Source: Aureimonas sp. OT7 (GTDB lineage: Bacteria > Pseudomonadota > Alphaproteobacteria > Rhizobiales > Rhizobiaceae). Taken from it: a stretch of DNA of 64,000 bases. This document shows, one piece after another, positions 38,293-48,499 of this stretch. Positions within the stretch are counted from its first letter, which is position 1. The number at the start of each line of letters is the position of its first letter. The notes under the pieces were generated by a model that saw only the letters and a list, made by a program, of their open reading frames with translations, searched no databases and was not told the DNA's origin. A program made the translations under genes and the position numbers. The stretch spans positions 2,061,501 through 2,125,500 of the forward strand of contig NZ_CP062167.1 of assembly GCF_014844055.1 (NCBI RefSeq), in the 5' to 3' direction.

Positions 38293-39084
38293 TCAGTGAA
38301 ACTGCGCCACCACGGGAACGTGGTCGGAGGGTTTCTCCCATCCGCGGACATACGCGTCGATTCCCACCGAGCGCAGCCGCGATGCCGCTTCCGGCGACAG
38401 AAGCAAATGGTCGATCCGGATCCCGTTGTTCTTCTGCCAGGCGCCGGCCTGATAATCCCAGAAGGTGAAAACCTCCTTCCGGTCGGTCGTGGCGCGGACG
38501 GCGTCCGTCATGCCAAGGTTGACGAGGCGGCGGTAGGCAGCCCGGCTTTCCGGCTGGAAAAGCGCGTCATTCACCCATGCAGCCGGATTTTTCGCGTCTT
38601 TCGGCTCCGGAATGATGTTGTAATCCCCCGCCATCACGAAGGGAATTTCTTCTTCCAGCCGCCGGGCGGCATGTGCCTCGAGCCGGCGCATCCAGGCCAG
38701 CTTGTAGTCGAATTTTTCCGTGCCCATCGGATTGCCGTTCGGCAGATACAGGCAGGAAACCCGGATGCGGCCGCCGTTCGGAAGCGGGAACAGCCCTTCG
38801 ATGAACCGCGACTGCACATCGTCGTCTCCGCCGGGCAGGCCCCTTTCGGCGCCCATTTCGAGCGGCGCCTGGCGTGACAGGATGGCGACGCCGTTGAACC
38901 CTTTCTGACCGTGGGTCTCGACGTGGTAGCCAAGCGCCTCGATCTCGCTGCGGGGAAACCCTTCGTCGACGCTCTTGATCTCCTGCAGGCAGGCGATGTC
39001 GGGCTTGCGCTCGCCAAGCCACGCCAGAAGCGCGTCGATCCTGGCCTTGACGCCGTTGATGTTCCAGGTCGCGACCAGCGTCAT
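38293..39084 (-). CDS. xthA: Exodeoxyribonuclease III
   Basis: A 263-residue AP endonuclease and 3'-5' exonuclease of base-excision repair. Family motifs are in order: TWNINGVKAR at the N terminus, CLQEIKSVDEGFP with the metal-binding glutamate, VMAGDYNIIPEP with the Asp-x-Asn pair, FTFWDYQAGAW and the end motif PSDHVPVVAQF with the catalytic Asp-His. The ATG at 39084 overlaps the stop of the erpA-type gene (ATGA). Antisense frames that run on upstream are not part of it. Confidence 0.94.
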   Translation of the reverse strand: MTLVATWNINGVKARIDALLAWLGERKPDIACLQEIKSVDEGFPRSEIEALGYHVETHGQKGFNGVAILSRQAPLEMGAERGLPGGDDDVQSRFIEGLFPLPNGGRIRVSCLYLPNGNPMGTEKFDYKLAWMRRLEAHAARRLEEEIPFVMAGDYNIIPEPKDAKNPAAWVNDALFQPESRAAYRRLVNLGMTDAVRATTDRKEVFTFWDYQAGAWQKNNGIRIDHLLLSPEAASRLRSVGIDAYVRGWEKPSDHVPVVAQFH

Positions 39085-39416
39085 ATGGAGAAGCTCGTCC
39101 CACAGCCGCAGGACGCGACGGCATTCGGATTGCGGATCTGGAAGGATTGCCCCATCAGGTCGTCCACGAAATCCACGACCGAGCCTTCCAGATAGGGAAG
39201 GGATATCTGGTCGATCAACACGCGGGCGCCATCCCGTTCGATGACGAGATCGTCGGGCTCGCCCGCTTCGGTGAGGTCGTACTTGTACGAAAAGCCGGAG
39301 CAGCCTCCGCCTTCCACCGATATGCGCAATGCGTTGGCGCCACCGGCAGATTTGAGGATGCTGGAAATGCGCTTGATGGCAGAGTCCGATACCTGAACCG
39401 TGGTGCCGTCGCTCAT
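39081..39416 (-). CDS. erpA: Iron-sulfur cluster insertion protein, A-type (ErpA-like)
   Basis: A 111-residue A-type carrier that hands iron-sulfur clusters to apoproteins. The three cluster cysteines are in place: Cys39 in VEGGGCSGFSY and Cys103/Cys105 in ASCGCGTSF. Length and motif spacing match ErpA/IscA; ErpA is the usual call in this neighbourhood beside xthA and dgt. The start at 39416 gives MSDGTTVQVSDSA. It overlaps xthA by four bases, so the two are co-transcribed and translation is coupled. It diverges from dgt, with a 123-bp shared promoter region. Confidence 0.88.
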   Translation of the reverse strand: MSDGTTVQVSDSAIKRISSILKSAGGANALRISVEGGGCSGFSYKYDLTEAGEPDDLVIERDGARVLIDQISLPYLEGSVVDFVDDLMGQSFQIRNPNAVASCGCGTSFSI

Positions 39417-39539
39417 GGACGTATCCGGGGAATCTGCCCCGGCCTCTTCTTGTTGGAACAACGCTCCTAAAGTATGGACGGCCCAGCGCCGGGTCAACGG
39501 CGCGCCGGCGGCCTGTGCGCCGCAACCGAAGGGGAGCCG

Positions 39540-40742
39540 ATGGTGCAGGAACTTGGGCACGGGTTCGGACGCGAGCCGCTGGCATCCTTTGCCGCGCACG
39601 CAGCCAGCTCTCGCGGGCGGCTCGTCGCGGAGGCGGCCAGCCCGACGCGCACGCCGTTCCAGCGCGATCGCGACCGCATCGTGCACTCCACCGCGTTCCG
39701 CCGTCTCAAGCACAAGACGCAGGTCTTCGTCTCGCACGAGGGGGACCATTTCCGCACCCGCCTGACGCATACGATCGAGGTTTCACAGATTGCGCGGGCG
39801 CTGGCCCGTGCGCTGCGGCTCGACGAGGATCTGACCGAGGCGCTGGCCCTTGCGCATGATTTCGGCCACACGCCGTTCGGCCATGCCGGGGAACGCGCGT
39901 TGGACCGGTGCATGGCCGGGGAAGGCGGGTTCGACCACAATGCGCAGACTTTGCGGATCGTGACCGCGCTGGAGCGCCATTATGCGGCCTTCGACGGGCT
40001 CAACCTGACATTCGAAACGCTCGAGGGGCTGGTCAAGCATAACGGTCCGCTGACCGGTCCGCACTCCGGCGGCGGTCCGGTTGCGCCGCCCATCCTGCAG
40101 TTCGATGCCGTCTTTCCGCTGGATCTCGGCCGGTTCGCCAGCCTTGAGGCCCAGGCCGCAGCGATTTCGGACGATATCGCCTACAACACCCACGATCTGG
40201 ACGATGGCCTCAGGGCCGGGCTGATCGCCCTGGACGACCTGCGGGAACTGCCCCTGGCCGGCTCCATCCTGGCCGAGGTGCGTCAGGCCTGGCCCGACCT
40301 TTCTTCGGCGCGGATGGGGCACGAGATCATGCGGCGGCATATCACCCGCATGGTGGAGGACGTCCTGTCCGAGACGGTGCTGCGGCTGCGCCAGGACAAG
40401 ATAGGCTCGCTCGACGATGTCCGCGACAATACGCGCGAAATCGTGGCCTTTTCCGACACGATGCGACAGGCCGTCGATGAAACGCGACGTTTCCTGTTTC
40501 GCAGGGTCTATCGCGATGAAACGGTGATGCGCGTCATGCGACGTGCCGAAGGTGTGGTCGAGCGGCTGTTTGCGGCCTATCTCGCCGCGCCGCACGAGAT
40601 GGGAAAGGGGTGGGCCGGCGAGGATGCCACCGCCGCCGGCACCGGCGCCCGGACCGTGGCCGATTATCTTGCCGGAATGACGGACACCTACGCGCTTGCG
40701 GAATACCGCCGTCTGTTTGACGAAACCGTCGATTTGCGATAG
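39540..40742 (+). CDS. dgt: Deoxyguanosinetriphosphate triphosphohydrolase-like protein
   Basis: A 400-residue HD-superfamily dNTPase. The front motif [20 protein letters not shown] is followed by the metal-binding residues RLTHTIEV and [15 protein letters not shown] (about residues 106-120). The N terminus [20 protein letters not shown] follows AGGGGAGCCG, which fixes the ATG at 39540. Such proteins degrade dNTPs and help set nucleotide pools. argS follows 30 bp downstream. Confidence 0.92.
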   Translation: MVQELGHGFGREPLASFAAHAASSRGRLVAEAASPTRTPFQRDRDRIVHSTAFRRLKHKTQVFVSHEGDHFRTRLTHTIEVSQIARALARALRLDEDLTEALALAHDFGHTPFGHAGERALDRCMAGEGGFDHNAQTLRIVTALERHYAAFDGLNLTFETLEGLVKHNGPLTGPHSGGGPVAPPILQFDAVFPLDLGRFASLEAQAAAISDDIAYNTHDLDDGLRAGLIALDDLRELPLAGSILAEVRQAWPDLSSARMGHEIMRRHITRMVEDVLSETVLRLRQDKIGSLDDVRDNTREIVAFSDTMRQAVDETRRFLFRRVYRDETVMRVMRRAEGVVERLFAAYLAAPHEMGKGWAGEDATAAGTGARTVADYLAGMTDTYALAEYRRLFDETVDLR

Positions 40743-40772
40743 GCGCGCCGGTCTGAACAGGCTGGGAACGTC

Positions 40773-42524
40773 ATGAACGTCTTTACCGATTTCGAGGCGC
40801 GGGTGCGCAGTGCCGTCGCCTCCGTCAACGCATCCGCGCAGCTCTCCGAGGCGGAGCTGGCGCGCGTCACGGTAGAGCCCCCGCGCGATCCGAGCCATGG
40901 CGATCTGGCGACGAACGCCGCGATGGTGCTGGCCAAGCCGCTGGGTCGCAAGCCGCGCGAACTGGCGGAAGAGCTTGCCGCGCAGTTGCGCCAGGATGCC
41001 GATGTGGTGACCGCCGAAGTCGCCGGCCCCGGCTTCATCAATCTGCGCCTGACGCCGGCCTACTGGCACCGCCATCTCGGGCAGCTTCTGGCGCTGGGCG
41101 AGGATTATGGGCGCGGGGCTCCGACGGGGCGCCGCGTGAATGTCGAATACGTGTCCGCCAACCCGACCGGCCCCCTGCATGTCGGCCATTGCCGGGGTGC
41201 GGTGGTGGGGGACGCCATCGCCAATATCGGCGCCTTTGCCGGCGACGAGGTGGCCAAGGAATACTATATAAACGACGCGGGTGCGCAGATCGGCGTGCTG
41301 GCGCGGTCGGCCTATCTGCGCTACCGCGAGGCGCTGGGCGAGAGCATCGGGGAGATCCCGGCAGGGCTCTATCCGGGCGACTACCTGAAGGCCGTGGGTG
41401 TGGCGCTGGCGATCCGCTACCAGCGCACGCTCCTCGACATGCCCGAAGCCGAATGGCTGCCGATCGTATCGGACTATTCGATCGACGCGATGATGATGTC
41501 GATCCGCGATGACCTGAAGCTCCTTGGCATAGAGCATGACGTCTTCTTCTCGGAGCGCACGCTGCACGCGGACAATGGCGGGCGCATCGCCGCCGCCATC
41601 GAGGCCCTGCGCGAACGGGGCTTTGTCTATCAGGGTACGCTGCCGCCGCCGAAGGGGCAGGCGCCTGAGGACTGGGAAGACCGCGAGCAGACCCTGTTCC
41701 GCTCGACCGAAGTGGGGGACGACATGGATCGCCCGCTGGTCAAGTCGGATGGCAGCTACACCTACTTCGCGGCCGACGTCGCCTACTTTGCCGACAAGTT
41801 CGCGCGGGGTTTCGACGAGATGGTCTATGTGCTGGGCGCCGACCATGGCGGGTACGTCAAGCGTCTGGAAGCCGTCGCCCGTGCCGTTTCCGGTGGCAAG
41901 GCGAAGCTCGATGTCGTGCTGTGCCAGCTCGTCAAGCTGTTCCGCAACGGCGAGCCGGTCCGCATGTCGAAGCGCGCCGGCGACTTCGTCACCCTGGCCG
42001 ACGTGGTGGCCGAGGTTGGGCGCGATCCCGTGCGCTTCATGATGCTGTTCCGCAAGAGCGACGCGCCGCTGGATTTCGACTTCCAGAAGGTGACCGAGCA
42101 ATCGCGCGAGAATCCCGTCTTCTATGTGCAGTATGCCTATGCCCGGACAGCCTCCATCATGCGGCAGGCCGAGGCGGAGGGGATTTCGGATATCAACTTC
42201 TCGTCGCTGGATGGCGAGACCATCGGGCGTCTTTCCGACGACAGCGAGCTGGCGCTGATCCGCAAGCTGGCCGAGTTCCCGCGCCTCGTCCGGCAGGCGG
42301 CGGAAGCCAAGGAGCCGCATCGCGTCGCATTCTACCTGTACGACGTCGCGCAAACGTTCCACAGCCAGTATAATCGCGGCAAGGATCAACCGGATTTACG
42401 CTTTGTTAGGTCTGACGATCCGATATTGACCAAGGCGCGCCTCGGGCTTGTACAGGCTGTTGCGCTCGTCATCGGCCGTGGGCTTGCGCTGGTTGGCGTG
42501 TCCGCACCACGGGAAATGCGCTGA
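40773..42524 (+). CDS. argS: Arginyl-tRNA synthetase
   Basis: A 583-residue class I synthetase. [20 protein letters not shown] contains the HIGH motif, and [10 protein letters not shown] the KMSKS counterpart. It starts with the Add1 domain (residues 1-90) and ends with the DALR anticodon-binding domain ([12 protein letters not shown] and [15 protein letters not shown] at the tail). It follows dgt with a short gap, as usual in Hyphomicrobiales. Confidence 0.96.
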   Translation: MNVFTDFEARVRSAVASVNASAQLSEAELARVTVEPPRDPSHGDLATNAAMVLAKPLGRKPRELAEELAAQLRQDADVVTAEVAGPGFINLRLTPAYWHRHLGQLLALGEDYGRGAPTGRRVNVEYVSANPTGPLHVGHCRGAVVGDAIANIGAFAGDEVAKEYYINDAGAQIGVLARSAYLRYREALGESIGEIPAGLYPGDYLKAVGVALAIRYQRTLLDMPEAEWLPIVSDYSIDAMMMSIRDDLKLLGIEHDVFFSERTLHADNGGRIAAAIEALRERGFVYQGTLPPPKGQAPEDWEDREQTLFRSTEVGDDMDRPLVKSDGSYTYFAADVAYFADKFARGFDEMVYVLGADHGGYVKRLEAVARAVSGGKAKLDVVLCQLVKLFRNGEPVRMSKRAGDFVTLADVVAEVGRDPVRFMMLFRKSDAPLDFDFQKVTEQSRENPVFYVQYAYARTASIMRQAEAEGISDINFSSLDGETIGRLSDDSELALIRKLAEFPRLVRQAAEAKEPHRVAFYLYDVAQTFHSQYNRGKDQPDLRFVRSDDPILTKARLGLVQAVALVIGRGLALVGVSAPREMR

Positions 42525-42717
42525 CGGGCCATCATGTTTTCACCAAGATCATCCCCTAGCGCGTTGTATTGTTAGCGAAAGTTCCGCTTGCCGCTGGCAG
42601 GCGGGCCGGGAAGGGGATCCCGCCTCAAGGCAAGGCCAGTAAGTGTGCCGGCTTGTGCCGCCGCCCTGATCTGCCATCGGCGTGGCTTCTCTCCCACCAG
42701 GGCATGTAGGAGTCAGC

Positions 42718-44325
42718 GTGAGGGAACCGCCAGTTTCTCGCTTCATCAGTCGGGCGACCCCGCAGGCATCCGGTGACGTGCCGGTGGAGCCGCGCGCCGT
42801 GGCCGACCGCGCCCCAGCGCCGCGTGCCGCAGGCACGCAGCAGCCGCGCGAGATGGATGCGGCCCTGTTCAACCTCAGCGAGCCGGCCCAGCCGCGTGAC
42901 GCTTCCCCGACGGAAACCGCGTCCTTCGTTCCGGCCTCGCACGTTTCCGCCTATGCGCAGCAGCCCGAGGCCGCCCCGGTGCTGGACGATTTCGACAGGC
43001 TGATCGCCAGCGAGATGGCAGCCATGGGGGCGGGTCCTTCGGCCGCCCCGGGCGTAGCTGCGGCAGCCTCCTTCGATTACGATATCGCCTTCACCGACAA
43101 TGATGCCGGCGCCGTCCATGCCGACGCGGCTTACGAGCCGGAAAGCCTCGAGGATTACGCCCAGCCTGACGACGACCCGGCGCTGGCGGGCGGCGTGCCC
43201 GTGGCCCGTCGCCGCAACCGCCGGCCTGGCCCCGTTGCCGTCGGCGGCGGCGTCAAGCGCGGTGTCACCTTCGTTTCCGGTGTGGCCGGTGTCGCGCTCA
43301 TCAGCATCGTCGCGGCCATTGCCTGGAACAGCCTGTTCGGCAGCGGAGGCAGCAGCGGCGAACCGCTGGTGATCGCAGCCGATACCCAGCCCTACAAGAC
43401 CCGGCCGGAAGATCCGGGCGGACGGGAGATTCCGAATCAGAACAAGGCCGTCTACCAGCGCGACGCCGGACAGGGTGCGTCGGCTCCGACCCAGGAGGCG
43501 TTGATCGCCTCCGAGGAAGAGCCGGTCGATATTTCGGCCGAGGATGCGTTCGAGTTGCCGGGCGTGGCGATCGGCCAGAGCCAGATACCGTTGAACGACG
43601 ACGATCTCGATGCCCGGATGGCGGCGCTTTCCGGCGATGGCGATGGCGCGGCCTCGTCGGCCGAGGGCCGCACGGGCGTGCTCGAGCCGCGCCGCGTGCG
43701 CACAGTCGAGGTGCGCCCGGACGGAACCATCGTCGGGGCCGCGGCGCCGATACCGGCGGCGCCGGCGCCCGAAGGCGTATCGCCAGCCGGGCAGGCACCG
43801 GCCGACGAAGACCCGATGGCCGCGCTGATCGCTTCCGCCACGGCGGAGCGCGATGCACTCGCGGCCGGCCAGGTGTCCTTGCCTGCCTCCATGCCGGCCC
43901 AGCCGCTTCCTGTAGAGCCGCCGGCGGCCGAAGCTCTGCCGCCGGAGGTGAGCGTCGTGCCGACGCCGGCGCCCGCCCGTCGTCCGGCTCCAAGCCCGGG
44001 GCCATCCGCCTCGGCTGCCTCCACGGTCACGGCCCTGGCGCCGGAGCCGCGTCCGGCCCAGATGCCGGCGGCGCCGACCGGATCGGGGTTCTACGTTCAG
44101 CTCTCGGCCCAGCCGAGCGAGGCGCAGGCGCGGCAGGCCCTGCGCGATGCTTCGCTGCGCTATGCCAATATCCTGTCCGGCTCGCGGCTCAGCATCCAGA
44201 CCGCCGCGGTGGAGAATCGCGGCACCTTCTACCGCGTCCGGGCCGAAGCACCGAGTTACGCGGAAGCGGAGCAGGTCTGCAGCCGGTTGCAGCGCGCCGG
44301 GGCCGAATGCTTCGTGACACGCTGA
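42718..44325 (+). CDS. SPOR-domain protein
   Basis: A 535-residue bitopic inner-membrane protein. A cytoplasmic disordered N-terminal part (about residues 1-170, rich in Ala, Pro and Glu) leads to one membrane helix (GVTFVSGVAGVALISIVAAIAW, near 182-205), a long Pro/Ala-rich periplasmic stretch and a C-terminal SPOR domain (GSGFYVQLSAQPSEAQARQAL through GAECFVTR). SPOR domains bind septal peptidoglycan stripped of stem peptides. The GTG at 42718 is supported by TAGGAG five bases upstream. It lies between argS and nagZ, the conserved position. Confidence 0.88.
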   Translation: MREPPVSRFISRATPQASGDVPVEPRAVADRAPAPRAAGTQQPREMDAALFNLSEPAQPRDASPTETASFVPASHVSAYAQQPEAAPVLDDFDRLIASEMAAMGAGPSAAPGVAAAASFDYDIAFTDNDAGAVHADAAYEPESLEDYAQPDDDPALAGGVPVARRRNRRPGPVAVGGGVKRGVTFVSGVAGVALISIVAAIAWNSLFGSGGSSGEPLVIAADTQPYKTRPEDPGGREIPNQNKAVYQRDAGQGASAPTQEALIASEEEPVDISAEDAFELPGVAIGQSQIPLNDDDLDARMAALSGDGDGAASSAEGRTGVLEPRRVRTVEVRPDGTIVGAAAPIPAAPAPEGVSPAGQAPADEDPMAALIASATAERDALAAGQVSLPASMPAQPLPVEPPAAEALPPEVSVVPTPAPARRPAPSPGPSASAASTVTALAPEPRPAQMPAAPTGSGFYVQLSAQPSEAQARQALRDASLRYANILSGSRLSIQTAAVENRGTFYRVRAEAPSYAEAEQVCSRLQRAGAECFVTR

Positions 44326-44330
44326 CGCGA

Positions 44331-45353
44331 ATGGACAGGAAGGCCTGGATATCCGGATGCTCGGGCACCGAGCTGACACCGGACGAGCGCGCTTTCTTCG
44401 CGGATGAGCGCCCATGGGGCTTCATCCTGTTTGGCCGCAATGTCGAAAGCGCCGGGCAGTTGACGGCCCTGTGCGCAAGCCTGCAGGCCTTCGGCGACGG
44501 GCCGGACCTGCCGATCTTCATCGACCAGGAAGGCGGAAGGGTGCGGCGGCTCAAGCCGCCCATGGCCCGCGCGCTGCCGGCCGGGCAGGCTCTCGGGCGT
44601 GTCTATGAAAAAGACAGGCAGGCCGGGATCGCCGCTGCGCGGGCGCACGGCCGTCTTCTGGCCGCGGACCTGAGGCGCTACGGCATCAATGCCGACTGTA
44701 TCCCGTGCCTCGACCTCGCCTTCGACGGTGCGCACAGCGTTATCGGCGACAGGGCGCTGTCCGCCGATCCGGATGCCGTCTCGGCGCTGGGCCGCGCAAT
44801 GGCAGAGGGCGCGCTGTCGCTGGGCGTGCTGCCGGTCATGAAGCACCTTCCGGGCCATGGCCGCGTCCAGGTGGACAGCCACTACGACCTTCCGCATGTG
44901 GACGCCGACCGGGCCGCGCTGGAGGCCGGGGACATGCGGCCCTTCAAGGCCCTGGCCGACCTGCCGGCCGCCATGACCGCCCACATCCTCTATGAGTCGA
45001 TCGACCGGACGAGGCCGGCAACCCTGTCGCCGACCGTGATCGCGGAGGCGATCCGCGGCACCATAGGGTTCGACGGGCTTCTGATGACCGACGATATCTC
45101 AATGAAGGCGCTCAGGGCGCCGATCGCGGAATCGTCGGCGCAGGCCATCGAAGCCGGCTGCGATATCGTTCTGCATTGCAATGGCGATATGGCGGAGATG
45201 CGCGCGGTGGCCGGCGCCGTACCCGTTCTTTCGGGGCAGGCCGCGCGCCGCGCAGCGCGGGCGATGGCACTGGTTGGCCAGCCAGCGGCCGCGGATGCCG
45301 ATGTCGCGGAAGTTTGGTCGGAATATCAAGGGCTTGTCGAGGCGGTTGCCTGA
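44331..45353 (+). CDS. nagZ: Beta-N-acetylhexosaminidase NagZ
   Basis: A 340-residue GH3 enzyme that releases N-acetylglucosamine from anhydro-muropeptides during cell-wall recycling, in the cytoplasm. Signature KHLPGHGRVQVDSH (about residues 175-188) carries the catalytic Asp-His pair and MTDDISM the nucleophile aspartate. I favour the ATG at 44331 over 44307, because that places ISGCSGTELTPDE at the family start and avoids overlap with the SPOR gene. tatA follows 174 bp later; the scpA and scpB genes expected between them are missing. Confidence 0.93.
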   Translation: MDRKAWISGCSGTELTPDERAFFADERPWGFILFGRNVESAGQLTALCASLQAFGDGPDLPIFIDQEGGRVRRLKPPMARALPAGQALGRVYEKDRQAGIAAARAHGRLLAADLRRYGINADCIPCLDLAFDGAHSVIGDRALSADPDAVSALGRAMAEGALSLGVLPVMKHLPGHGRVQVDSHYDLPHVDADRAALEAGDMRPFKALADLPAAMTAHILYESIDRTRPATLSPTVIAEAIRGTIGFDGLLMTDDISMKALRAPIAESSAQAIEAGCDIVLHCNGDMAEMRAVAGAVPVLSGQAARRAARAMALVGQPAAADADVAEVWSEYQGLVEAVA

Positions 45354-45527
45354 GGCTCCGTCGTTTATTGGCCATGATCGCGCCGTAAACGAGAATTTCA
45401 TCGCGCTGTCCGGTATTAAGTCTTCTTCGGCCACCATCTCGCGTTGATCTGTGATGGATAATGGTGTTTGAAGTTGTCAGGCCATGCCGGGCGGCGGGGC
45501 ATTGGAAATCGCATCCAGGAGAGCAGA

Positions 45528-45761
45528 ATGGGCAGTCTCAGCATCTGGCATTGGTTGATCGTCCTTGCGGTCGTCTTGCTGCTGTTCGGTCGCGGCAAGA
45601 TTCCCGAATTGATGGGCGACGTCGCCAAGGGCATCAAGAGCTTCAAGAAGGGCATGGCCGATGAGGACACGCCCGAGGCGGTGCAGGAGCGCCGTAACCT
45701 GGAGCATCAGGAGGGCGAAATCCTCCATCGCGACACCACGGCTGAAAAGACGCGTATCTGA
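45528..45761 (+). CDS. tatA: Twin-arginine translocase subunit TatA
   Basis: A 77-residue Tat pore-forming subunit. One N-terminal membrane helix ([17 protein letters not shown]) is followed by the [21 protein letters not shown] amphipathic helix and an acidic tail. The ATG at 45528 is preceded by CAGGAGAGCAG. It opens the tatABC operon, which exports folded proteins; the arabinoside binding protein at 11683 is one likely client. Confidence 0.95.
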   Translation: MGSLSIWHWLIVLAVVLLLFGRGKIPELMGDVAKGIKSFKKGMADEDTPEAVQERRNLEHQEGEILHRDTTAEKTRI

Positions 45762-45828
45762 TCTCCGTGTCTTCGGCGGGCTTCGGCCCGCCGGCCGGTA
45801 ATGCATACTCCGCTACGTTAGGCGCCCA

Positions 45829-46347
45829 ATGTTTGAAGTCGGTTGGCTGGAACTGCTTGTCATCGCAGTCGTCCTTATTGTCGTGGTGGGCCCGAAGGAC
45901 CTGCCGGGCATGCTCCGTACCTTCGGGCGCGTCACGACACAGCTACGGCGGATGGCGGGCGATTTCCGCAAGCAGTTCGACGATGCGCTGCGTGAGGCCG
46001 AGATGGAGGACGTGCGCAAGGCTGCGAGCGACCTCAAGAAGCTCGACCCTAGAAACGACATCCGCAAGGCGATGAACCCCATGAAGTCGGTCGGCGACGA
46101 GATCCGCTCGTCCCTCAAGGCCGCGACGCAGGCGCCGCAGCCCAAGGTCCCATCGGCTGACGAGGGCGCGCGCCCCATGGACGATGCCGATCCGGCCGCG
46201 GCGGTGCCGCCGTCCGGGACACCGGCCAACAACGTCGATGGGGCACCTTCGGCCACCGCCGCCGAGGCGGCTCCTTCGGCCACCGCTGCCGAGGCTGCGC
46301 CCGCCGGGTCGGGCGCGCAAAGACGCAATGCCGGAGAAGTCGCATGA
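45829..46347 (+). CDS. tatB: Twin-arginine translocase subunit TatB
   Basis: A 172-residue Tat receptor subunit. MFEVGWLELLVIAVVLIVVVGPKDLPGM is the membrane anchor and hinge, RTFGRVTTQLRRMAGDFRKQF the amphipathic helix. The tail is Ala- and Pro-rich and contains two tandem copies of nine residues (PSATAAEAA) encoded by a 27-bp repeat. It overlaps tatC by four bases. Confidence 0.95.
   Translation: MFEVGWLELLVIAVVLIVVVGPKDLPGMLRTFGRVTTQLRRMAGDFRKQFDDALREAEMEDVRKAASDLKKLDPRNDIRKAMNPMKSVGDEIRSSLKAATQAPQPKVPSADEGARPMDDADPAAAVPPSGTPANNVDGAPSATAAEAAPSATAAEAAPAGSGAQRRNAGEVA
46243..46296 (+). repeat. 27-bp tandem repeat in the tatB tail
   Basis: Two adjacent 27-bp units (46243-46269 and 46270-46296) with a few mismatches encode repeated PSATAAEAA. 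Only tail length would change with copy number. Confidence 0.8.
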
Positions 46348-47153
46348 AGAGCGGTCAGGATGAAATCGAGGCCTCCTCGGCACCGCTGATCGAACATCTG
46401 ATCGAGTTGCGACGGCGCCTGATCTGGAGCCTTGTCGGGTTTTTCATCGCTTTCCTGTTCTGCTTCGCCTTCGCCAAGCAGATCTTCAACCTGCTCGTCA
46501 TTCCGTACCAGATCGGGACGGCATGGGCCGGCCTGGACGCGACCAAGGTCGAACTCATCTACACCGCGCCGCAGGAGTTCTTCTTCACGCAGGTCAAGAT
46601 CGCGGCATTCGGTGGTTTCTTCCTGGCGTTTCCGGTCATCGCCATGCAGCTCTACAAGTTCGTGGCGCCGGGCCTCTACCGCGACGAGCGGGAAGCTTTC
46701 CTGCCATTCCTGGTCGCAACGCCCATCCTGTTCCTGATCGGCGCGGCGCTGGTCTATTTCTTCTTCACCCCGATGGTGATGTGGTTCTTCCTGTCCATGC
46801 AGCAGGCCGGCGGAGGTGGGCAGGCCACCATCGCGCTGTTGCCGCGCGTCTCGGAATACCTGTCGCTCATCATGACGCTCATCTTCGCCTTCGGCCTGGT
46901 GTTCCAGCTACCGGTGGTGTCGTCGCTGCTGGTCCGCTCGGGCATCGTCTCTGCCGCGGGCCTTGCATCGAAGCGCAAATACGCGATCGTCATCGCATTC
47001 ATCGTCGCGGCGGTCATCACGCCGCCCGATCCGCTGTCCCAGATCGGCCTTGCGATACCGACCATCATTCTCTACGAGATTTCCATCATTACGGCCCGGA
47101 TGATCGAGAAGAAGCGTGCCGAACGCCTCGCCCAAAGGGAGGCGCAGGGCTGA
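46344..47153 (+). CDS. tatC: Twin-arginine translocase subunit TatC
   Basis: A 269-residue six-helix membrane protein that recognises twin-arginine signals together with TatB. The N-terminal signature SSAPLIEHLIELRRRLIWSL (about residues 10-29) contains the signal-contacting charged residues, YTAPQEFFFTQVKIAAFGG follows the first helix, and AAVITPPDPLSQIGLAIPT marks the last helices. The start overlaps tatB by four bases. serS follows after 54 bp. Confidence 0.96.
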   Translation: MKSGQDEIEASSAPLIEHLIELRRRLIWSLVGFFIAFLFCFAFAKQIFNLLVIPYQIGTAWAGLDATKVELIYTAPQEFFFTQVKIAAFGGFFLAFPVIAMQLYKFVAPGLYRDEREAFLPFLVATPILFLIGAALVYFFFTPMVMWFFLSMQQAGGGGQATIALLPRVSEYLSLIMTLIFAFGLVFQLPVVSSLLVRSGIVSAAGLASKRKYAIVIAFIVAAVITPPDPLSQIGLAIPTIILYEISIITARMIEKKRAERLAQREAQG

Positions 47154-47207
47154 TGTGACGGCCATGGGCTCCACCTTCTCGGACAATCGGGCGATCGGTG
47201 GGGCGAC

Positions 47208-48494
47208 ATGCTGGACATCAAGTGGATACGGGATAATCCCGAGGCTCTCGACGCGGCTTTGAAGGACAGGGGTGCAGCACCGCTGTCCGCCGAGATCCTC
47301 CGTCTCGACGAGGCGCGGCGCGATCATCTGCGCCGCCTGCAGGAACTGCAGGGGCGCCGCAACGAAGTCTCCAAGGACATCGGCAAGGCCAAGGGCGCGG
47401 GCGATTCCGTGCGGGCCGAGGCGCTGATGCGCGAAGTAGCCGAAATCAAGGGCGCGGTGCAGGAGGGCGAGGAGACGGAACGCCGGCTCGACGCCAACCT
47501 GCAGGACGTCCTGTCGCAGATTCCCAACATCCCGCTGGATGACGTGCCGGTGGGCGCGGATGAAGCCGACAATGTCGAAGTGCGCCGCGTGGGCGACAAG
47601 CCCGTGTTCGATTTCACGCCGCTGGAGCATTACGACCTCGGCGAGGCGCTCGGCCTGATGGACTTCGAGGCGGCGGCACGCATGTCCGGCGCCCGCTTCA
47701 CCGTATTGCGGGGTAAGCTGGCGCGGCTCGAGCGCGCGCTCGGCCAGTTCATGCTGGACAACTCCACCGGCAATTTCGGCTACCAGGAGGTATCGCCGCC
47801 CTTGCTGGTCCGGGACGAGGCCCTGTTCGGCACCGGGCAGCTTCCGAAATTCTCGGAAGACCTCTTCAACACGACGGATGGCCGCTGGTTGATTCCCACG
47901 GCAGAGGTATCGCTGACCAACCTCGTCCGGGAGCAGATCCTGGACGAGGCCGCGCTGCCGCTACGCGTGACGGCCCTGACGCCGTCCTTCCGCTCCGAGG
48001 CGGGCTCCGCCGGGCGCGATACCAAGGGCATGCTGCGCCAGCACCAGTTCTACAAGGCCGAGCTCGTCTCGGTGACGACGCCGGAAAACTCCGGCGCCGA
48101 ACTGGAGCGCATGACCGAATGCGCGGAGCGTGTGCTGCAGATGCTGGGCCTGCATTACCGCGTCGTGACGCTGTGTACGGGCGACATGGGCTTTTCGTCC
48201 CGCAAGACCTACGACATCGAGGTCTGGCTGCCGGGGCAGGATACGTTCCGCGAGATCTCGTCATGCTCCGTCTGCGGCGATTTCCAGGCGCGCCGCATGC
48301 AGGCGCGTTATCGCCCGGCCGGGGAAAAGCAGCCGCCGCGCTACGTCCACACCTTGAACGGTTCCGGAACGGCTGTCGGACGCGCGCTCATCGCCGTCAT
48401 GGAAAATTACCAGACCGCGGATGGCGGCATCATTATTCCTGAAGCATTACGCCCCTATATGGGCGGCCTGGACCGGATCGAGAAAGACGCCTGA
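47208..48494 (+). CDS. serS: Seryl-tRNA synthetase
   Basis: A 428-residue class II synthetase with the N-terminal coiled-coil arm that binds the long variable arm of tRNA-Ser (residues 1-110, [19 protein letters not shown]). The catalytic domain contains [21 protein letters not shown] (motif 2) and [19 protein letters not shown] (motif 3). The ATG at 47208 gives [14 protein letters not shown]. It lies between tatC and surE, as in most Hyphomicrobiales. Confidence 0.97.
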   Translation: MLDIKWIRDNPEALDAALKDRGAAPLSAEILRLDEARRDHLRRLQELQGRRNEVSKDIGKAKGAGDSVRAEALMREVAEIKGAVQEGEETERRLDANLQDVLSQIPNIPLDDVPVGADEADNVEVRRVGDKPVFDFTPLEHYDLGEALGLMDFEAAARMSGARFTVLRGKLARLERALGQFMLDNSTGNFGYQEVSPPLLVRDEALFGTGQLPKFSEDLFNTTDGRWLIPTAEVSLTNLVREQILDEAALPLRVTALTPSFRSEAGSAGRDTKGMLRQHQFYKAELVSVTTPENSGAELERMTECAERVLQMLGLHYRVVTLCTGDMGFSSRKTYDIEVWLPGQDTFREISSCSVCGDFQARRMQARYRPAGEKQPPRYVHTLNGSGTAVGRALIAVMENYQTADGGIIIPEALRPYMGGLDRIEKDA

Positions 48495-48499
48495 GGCTC

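Noticed and set aside
39783..42389. An antisense open frame of 868 codons over dgt and argS
   Set aside because: Its protein is His- and Arg-rich with no domain, and it overlaps two complete core genes with clear motifs. GC-rich DNA commonly opens such frames.
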